Of a stretch of DNA of 9,721 nt, positions 5,782 through 9,721 are shown in pieces. Position numbers and translations under genes: made by a program. The notes beneath the pieces are model-generated. The model had not been told where the DNA came from. It saw nothing but the letters and a program-made list of their open reading frames with translations, and searched no databases. This DNA comes from Turicibacter sp. UBA7094. Lineage in GTDB: Bacteria > Bacillota_I > Bacilli_A > MOL361 > Turicibacteraceae. The stretch lies in NCBI GenBank assembly GCA_002493395.1, contig DKYS01000043.1:1-9721 (forward strand), read 5' to 3'. Position 1 is the first letter of the stretch. Every line of letters starts with the position of its first letter.

Positions 5782-6336
5782 TTATCTCTTCTTTATTTTT
5801 TTAGGTTTTTTTATTAGGATAACCCAGAAAGTTTCCACTACAATCTTAACATCAAACCAAAAACTTTGGTGTTTTACATAGTACAAATCAAGTGCTAATT
5901 TTTCCTCCCAAGTTAGATTTTTACCGTGTAGTTGACTCCAGCCTATCATCCCAGGACAAACGGCATGGCGAATTAATTTAGTATCTCTCGTTGGAATAGA
6001 GCGAATAAAGCCTGGTCGAGGACCAACTAGACTCATTTCTCCCCGAAAAACATTATAAAATTCAGGAAGATGATCTAATTTTACCTTTTTTAAAAAGCGT
6101 CCCAGCGGGCTTAATCGTTGATTAGCAGGTAACAACTTTCCAAATTCATCACAGCACCGATTCATCGTTCTAAAGCGATAAATGGTAAACCATTGCTCGT
6201 TCATTCCCGGATAGCGTTGTTTATCAAGAATAGGCCATCCTAAATCCATCCAAACAGCCACCGCAATAATGAAATATAGTGGGAAAAATAAAATTAATAC
6301 ACTACTTGAAACAATAAGATCTACCCCTCGTTTCAT
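5782..6336 (-). CDS. Bacterial sugar transferase (monotopic phosphoglycosyl transferase), unusual catalytic dyad
   Basis: This 184-residue protein has the single-domain PglC/WcaJ C-terminal-domain fold. These enzymes move a sugar-1-phosphate from a UDP-sugar to undecaprenyl phosphate, starting a polysaccharide or glycoconjugate. The parts are visible in order: the N-terminal K-R-G-V-D-L, a hydrophobic re-entrant helix (about 7-30), F-T-I-Y-R-F-R-T-M (50-58), L-G-R-F-L-K-K (78-84), the active-site region, G-E-M-S-L-V-G-P-R-P (99-108), and P-G-M-I-G-W-S-Q (128-135). Two positions deviate. The catalytic Asp-Glu of L-D-E-L-P-Q is D88-H89-L-P-E, so Asp88 remains but Glu is His. The helix-breaking Ser-Pro is Phe-Pro (18-19). 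A strong AAGGAGGG lies at 6343-6350. The gene is a single unit between two terminators with no glycosyltransferase or polysaccharide genes nearby. Family membership is sure; activity and substrate are not. Confidence 0.9.
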   Translation of the reverse strand: MKRGVDLIVSSSVLILFFPLYFIIAVAVWMDLGWPILDKQRYPGMNEQWFTIYRFRTMNRCCDEFGKLLPANQRLSPLGRFLKKVKLDHLPEFYNVFRGEMSLVGPRPGFIRSIPTRDTKLIRHAVCPGMIGWSQLHGKNLTWEEKLALDLYYVKHQSFWFDVKIVVETFWVILIKKPKKIKKR

Positions 6337-6342
6337 TCTTCT

Positions 6343-6350
6343 CCCTCCTT
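6343..6350 (-). promoter_or_regulatory. Ribosome binding site of the sugar transferase gene
   Basis: AAGGAGGG on the minus strand ends six bases before the ATG at 6336. It is close to the full anti-16S complement. Confidence 0.8.
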
Positions 6351-6394
6351 CCTGTATCTCCTAATTCCCGTTGATTAGCTAACGGTCTATTAGT

Positions 6395-6424
6395 AGTATA
6401 TGTCATATTTTGAACAGGTGTTCA
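6395..6424 (-). promoter_or_regulatory. Probable promoter of the sugar transferase gene
   Basis: On the minus strand TGAACA (6419-6424, four of six -35 matches) is 18 bases from TATACT (6395-6400, five of six -10 matches). A promoter is expected here because a terminator closes the upstream ABC operon at 6451-6498. The -35 lies inside a palindrome (6411-6424), as for a repressed promoter. Confidence 0.45.
6411..6424. promoter_or_regulatory. Palindromic operator, LexA-box-like
   Basis: TGAACAGGTGTTCA has self-complementary TGAAC/GTTCA arms and a 4-base centre. It contains GAAC-N4-GTTC, the core of the Bacillus SOS box CGAACRNRYGTTYC, and matches 12 of 14 positions, failing only at the two outer bases. 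It overlaps the proposed -35. Another transcription factor with a similar site is possible. Confidence 0.45.
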
Positions 6425-6450
6425 TTCCCATTTCTCCTCCCCTTTCCATA

Positions 6451-6498
6451 AAAAAAACCTAAATGCACGTACCATCTGGCACAAACATTTAGGTTTTT
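6451..6498 (-). terminator. Terminator of the ABC exporter operon
   Basis: Arms at 6486-6498 and 6453-6465 pair over 13 bases (CATTTAGGTTTTT). The 20-base loop can pair further inside (CCA/TGG). The minus strand continues into a run of T (complement of 6451-6457). It starts three bases after the stop of the second exporter gene. Confidence 0.85.
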
Positions 6499-6500
6499 GA

Positions 6501-8294
6501 TTATTCTCGGAATTGACTATTGTATAAGTTCGCATAAAACCCATCACGCGCAAGAAGCGCCTCATGTGTTCCCTGCTCTATAATTTCACCTTGATTTAGA
6601 ACTAAAATTTGATCCGCATTTTTAATAGTACTTAAACGGTGAGCAATAACAAACGTTGTTTTTCCTTCCATTAAGCGTAACATTGCCTTTTGAATTTGGA
6701 CTTCTGTACGCGTATCAATCGAGGAAGTCGCCTCATCTAAAATTAAAATAGACGCGTTTGATAGAACGGCACGAGCAATCGCTAATAATTGACGTTGTCC
6801 CTGTGAGAGGTTGCTTCCATTATCTGATAAAACCGTGTCATATCCTTCTGGTAATTGCATAATAAATCCATGTGCATTTGCCGTTTTAGCAGCCGATACA
6901 ACGTCTTCATCACTCGCATTTAAACGTCCATAACGAATATTCTCACGCACTGTTTCTGAAAAAAGGTAGGTATCTTGTAATACCATTGAGATGTTACGAC
7001 GCAAACTCGAACGTGTTAACTGATTCAAATTTTCTCCATCAATTAAAATATCCCCCGAGTCAATGTCATAAAACTTCGTTAATAGATTGATAATTGTTGT
7101 CTTTCCAGCTCCAGTCGGTCCAACAATGGCAACCGTTTCACCTTTTTTCGCATGAATACAGGCATCTTTTAAAATGGTTTTTCCCTTATCGTAAGAGAAC
7201 TTCACATGATTTAAGATGACGTCACCGTCTAATTCAGACACATCATGGGCCCCTTCAGGATCCATCTCCGGTACCTCATCCATAATCTCAAACACACGCT
7301 CTGCTCCTGCTAACGCTGACTGCACGGTATTAAAGATATTTAAAATTTCATTAATCGGACGTGTGAAATTTCGCATGTATAAAATGAAGACAAAAATATT
7401 CCCAATTGAAAGACCTGTTGTTTTTAACGCTAAAATTCCACCAACAACTGCTACGATTAAAAAAGTCATGTTGTTAATAAAGTTATTGAGTGGCCCCATA
7501 ACTCCCGATAAGGCTTGAGCCATAATTGAACTTTTCGTTAATCGTTGATTAATCTTTCCAAACTCGTTCTCAACCGTTTCTTCTTGAGAGAATAGAAGTA
7601 CGGCTTTTTGTCCAGAAACAATCTCTTCAATATATCCATTTAAATCCCCTAAATCTTGTTGTTGTTTCACGAAGAACGGCTGGGTTTTTTTCACTAAAAA
7701 GCGTGAGGTTAAAAACATAACCGGTGTTGTGAGTAACGCAACAACAGTTAAGGCAGGACTTAAAATCATCATCGCAATCAACATTCCGATGATGGTTACA
7801 ACGCCTGAAAACATCTGTGTAATACTTTGTGATAAAGTCATATTAATATTATCAACATCATTTGTTAAACGACTCATTAAATCACCGCTTGAATGAGTAT
7901 CAAAAAAACGAAGCGGTAACTTTTGCATATTTGTAAATAAATGACGGCGGATTTCAGCCGTTGTTTCTTGCGAAAGTTTAACCATGATTAAATTTTGCAA
8001 ATAAGTTGCTAAAACACTAATAAAGTAAATTCCCGCAATGAAAAGACAAATCCATTTTAATCCCGCTAAATCATGGGGCACGATATAATCATCGATAATA
8101 CTCCCATAATAGTTCGTTGCCAAAACATTGACAATCGTTGAAATAACACACAAAATGCAGACAATGATTAACGCATAGATTTTATGACTCATATAGCCAA
8201 GTAAACGTTTAATCGTTGTTTTTGGGTTTTTTATTTTTTCAGCCTGGTGAAAGCGTCCACCTGGTCCGCCTCCTGGCCCCATCGGTCTACTCAT
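6501..8294 (-). CDS. ABC exporter subunit with the consensus ATP-site motifs (TM288/LmrD/YheH-like half)
   Basis: This 597-residue half-transporter has a Gly/Pro-rich N-terminal tail (about 5-13), a six-helix membrane domain (about 38-330) and an ATPase domain (about 355-590). The ATPase has Walker A G392-P-T-G-A-G-K-T-T400, Q-loop Gln440, signature L496-S-Q-G-Q500, Walker B I-L-I-L-D-E521 with the catalytic Glu, and switch His552 in A-H-R-L-S-T. The signature is LSQGQ rather than LSGGQ, which is the hallmark of the partner that completes the degenerate site in heterodimeric exporters. Its gene overlaps the upstream subunit gene by 8 bases (ATGAGTAG), which suggests translational coupling and a 1:1 complex. 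These heterodimers export drugs, lipids or peptides across the cytoplasmic membrane; the substrate here is unknown. The start at 8294 is supported by GAGGAGG about ten bases upstream. Confidence 0.95.
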   Translation of the reverse strand: MSRPMGPGGGPGGRFHQAEKIKNPKTTIKRLLGYMSHKIYALIIVCILCVISTIVNVLATNYYGSIIDDYIVPHDLAGLKWICLFIAGIYFISVLATYLQNLIMVKLSQETTAEIRRHLFTNMQKLPLRFFDTHSSGDLMSRLTNDVDNINMTLSQSITQMFSGVVTIIGMLIAMMILSPALTVVALLTTPVMFLTSRFLVKKTQPFFVKQQQDLGDLNGYIEEIVSGQKAVLLFSQEETVENEFGKINQRLTKSSIMAQALSGVMGPLNNFINNMTFLIVAVVGGILALKTTGLSIGNIFVFILYMRNFTRPINEILNIFNTVQSALAGAERVFEIMDEVPEMDPEGAHDVSELDGDVILNHVKFSYDKGKTILKDACIHAKKGETVAIVGPTGAGKTTIINLLTKFYDIDSGDILIDGENLNQLTRSSLRRNISMVLQDTYLFSETVRENIRYGRLNASDEDVVSAAKTANAHGFIMQLPEGYDTVLSDNGSNLSQGQRQLLAIARAVLSNASILILDEATSSIDTRTEVQIQKAMLRLMEGKTTFVIAHRLSTIKNADQILVLNQGEIIEQGTHEALLARDGFYANLYNSQFRE

Positions 8295-9721
8295 GATTAA
8301 CTGCCTCCTCTCCTAATTGTGAAATAGCGATGCTTCGGTAAATCCCATTACTCTTTAATAATTCTTCATGCGTTCCAATTCCGGAAATTTGACCTTGATC
8401 GAGGACAATAATTTGATCGGCATCCATAACTGCGGAAATACGTTGCGCAATCATAATAATTGTACTCCCTTTCATTTGCTCCTTAATCGCCCCTTGTAAC
8501 TTACTCTCCGTTGCCATATCAAGCGCACTTGATGAATCATCTAAAATTAAAATTTGAGGTTTTCGAATTAACGTTCTCGCAATCGATACGCGTTGCTTTT
8601 GTCCACCCGATAAATTTTTCCCACGCTGCTCAACCTCGGTCTGATAACCGGATTCTTTTAACTTAATAAACTCCATCGCCTGCGCATTAATAGCCGCCTG
8701 ATCTAATTCCTCAGCCGTCGCGTCATGGTATCCAAACTTGATATTCGACCCAATCGTTCCAGAAAATAGAATACTTTCTTGTAAAACGACGCCTATTTTA
8801 TCTCTCAACTCATGAAGACTAATCTCTTTAACATTTTTTCCACCAATTAAAACTTCACCCGCACTAGCATCATAAAGACGAGGAATTAATTGAACAAGTG
8901 AACTTTTTCCGGCCCCTGTTCCTCCGATAATCCCTATCCGATTTCCTTGCTTAATCGTAAATGAGAGATGTTTTAAAACTTCTTCACTGTGCTCATGGTA
9001 TTTAAATGAAACATCTTTAAACTCGATATCGTACTGCGCTAACGCCTGAGACGCTGTCGGTTCCTTAATACTTGACTCCGTCATTAACACCTCATTAATT
9101 CGATCAGCCGACGCCTTTGCCCGTGAGAAGTTCATCGATACCATAATCACCATCATTAACGCCATCATAATTTGGGTTAAATAATTAATAAACGCCATGA
9201 TTTTCCCAGTCTCTAGCGTTCCTGCCTCCACTAAAAAGCCACCATACCATAAGACAGCAATAATACTGAAGTTAACTAAAAGCATCACGACTGGATTTAA
9301 GATAATCATCATTTTTTGGGCACGAACACTTTGAGTCATTAAATCATCATTGGCCATATCAAAACGATCCTTTTGTTTATGTTCAATCGTAAATGCCTTA
9401 ATCACACGAACCCCTAATAAATTTTCACGCATGACATTATTGACTTTGTCAATTTTCTCTTGCATCGTTTTAAATAAAGGAAATGACCGTGTCATGACAA
9501 TCGTAACAAAAATTAAAATAATCGGAATCGTAATCACAAAGATACCTGATAAATCAGAGCTTAATCGATAGGCCATGAAGATCCCACCGATACAAAGTAA
9601 CGGCGCTCGCACCAAAATCCGTAACCCCATCATAACCATCGTTTGAACTTGGGTAATATCATTCGTTAATCTCGTAATTAACGAAGATGTTTTAAAATGA
9701 TCCAACTCTAAAAAAGAGAGC
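8287..9721 (-). CDS. ABC exporter subunit with a degenerate ATP site (TM287/LmrC/YheI-like half), N-terminus outside window
   Basis: The frame is open to the right edge. The in-frame residues before the TTG at 9705 (L-S-F-L-E) continue the normal exporter sequence, so this TTG is internal and roughly the first 100 residues are missing. Counted from the TTG (472 residues), the membrane domain occupies 1-200. The ATPase follows with Walker A G261-G-T-G-A-G-K-S-S269, Q-loop Gln309, and the canonical signature L365-S-G-G-Q369. Walker B is I-L-I-L-D-D390, with Asp in place of the catalytic Glu. The switch is A-Q421-R-I-S, with Gln in place of His. This Asp/Gln pair defines the low-hydrolysis site in TM287-type subunits. 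Its intact LSGGQ completes the active site of the partner encoded immediately downstream. The promoter and any regulator lie outside the window. Confidence 0.95.
   Translation of the reverse strand, partial: LSFLELDHFKTSSLITRLTNDITQVQTMVMMGLRILVRAPLLCIGGIFMAYRLSSDLSGIFVITIPIILIFVTIVMTRSFPLFKTMQEKIDKVNNVMRENLLGVRVIKAFTIEHKQKDRFDMANDDLMTQSVRAQKMMIILNPVVMLLVNFSIIAVLWYGGFLVEAGTLETGKIMAFINYLTQIMMALMMVIMVSMNFSRAKASADRINEVLMTESSIKEPTASQALAQYDIEFKDVSFKYHEHSEEVLKHLSFTIKQGNRIGIIGGTGAGKSSLVQLIPRLYDASAGEVLIGGKNVKEISLHELRDKIGVVLQESILFSGTIGSNIKFGYHDATAEELDQAAINAQAMEFIKLKESGYQTEVEQRGKNLSGGQKQRVSIARTLIRKPQILILDDSSSALDMATESKLQGAIKEQMKGSTIIMIAQRISAVMDADQIIVLDQGQISGIGTHEELLKSNGIYRSIAISQLGEEAVNHE

Noticed and set aside
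5644..5817. 57-codon plus-strand frame
   Set aside because: No ribosome binding site, passes through the terminator hairpin and into the 3' end of the convergent transferase gene; composition changes at the hairpin.
6368..6385. CCGTT/AACGG inverted repeat in the leader of the sugar transferase gene
   Set aside because: Only five base pairs with an eight-base loop and no T run; too weak to call a regulator or terminator.
7216..7518. 100-codon plus-strand frame
   Set aside because: Antisense to a certain ABC exporter gene, Ser/Thr-rich reverse reading of it, no ribosome binding site.
9350..9571. 73-codon plus-strand frame
   Set aside because: Antisense shadow of the partial ABC exporter gene.
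9703..9705. TTG as the start of the first ABC subunit
   Set aside because: The frame is open to the window edge and the residues before it continue the conserved membrane-domain sequence; the gene is simply cut.

Overview
The window looks like chromosomal DNA from a low-GC Gram-positive bacterium (Bacillota). Coding is AT-rich, Shine-Dalgarno sites are strong (GGAGG type), some starts are TTG, sigma-A promoters carry extended -10 elements, and there are cre-like operators. The gene set (pepT, a small single-span signal peptidase I, a GPH sugar symporter, a heterodimeric ABC exporter) would fit a gut firmicute such as Turicibacter or a relative, but the genus is a guess from gene style only. 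I see no rRNA, tRNA, CRISPR array, complete insertion sequence or phage gene.

Layout. (1) 3-536 (+): the 3' part of a gene for a membrane-anchored protein with a restriction-endonuclease (Mrr-type) fold whose catalytic Q-x-K looks lost. (2) 679-1080 (+): a short cytidine/blasticidin-S-type deaminase with its own consensus promoter. It converges on (3) a two-gene minus-strand operon, signal peptidase I (2036-2533) then an RluA-family pseudouridine synthase (1130-2023). A 21-bp perfect hairpin serves as terminator for both directions. (4) 2728-3963 (+): pepT, divergent from the lepB operon. A shared hairpin separates it from (5) a convergent minus-strand MelB-like GPH sugar:cation symporter (4023-5426), which has a well-formed promoter and two cre-like sites. 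(6) 5427-5781: 355 bases without a supported gene, holding that promoter, a 26-bp perfect AT-rich palindrome, orphan Shine-Dalgarno sequences and a terminator. (7) 5782-6336 (-): a lone single-domain sugar-1-phosphate transferase with an unusual Asp-His where the family has Asp-Glu, preceded by a palindrome resembling a LexA box. (8) 6501-8294 and 8287-9721 (-): two overlapping genes for the halves of a heterodimeric ABC exporter; the promoter-proximal one is cut by the window edge.

How the genes work together. Most units are independent housekeeping or accessory functions: peptide breakdown, nucleoside deamination, RNA modification, protein secretion, sugar uptake, drug or lipid export. The clearest functional partnership is the ABC pair. 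The first subunit carries the degenerate Walker B (Asp for Glu) and switch residue (Gln for His), while the second carries the complementary non-canonical LSQGQ signature, so together they would form one degenerate and one consensus ATP site.

I did not find a convincing new multi-gene system. The points most worth checking are the catalytically altered Mrr-like protein, the Asp-His phosphoglycosyl transferase with its palindromic operator, and the operator and G-rich promoter architecture of the MelB-like gene.
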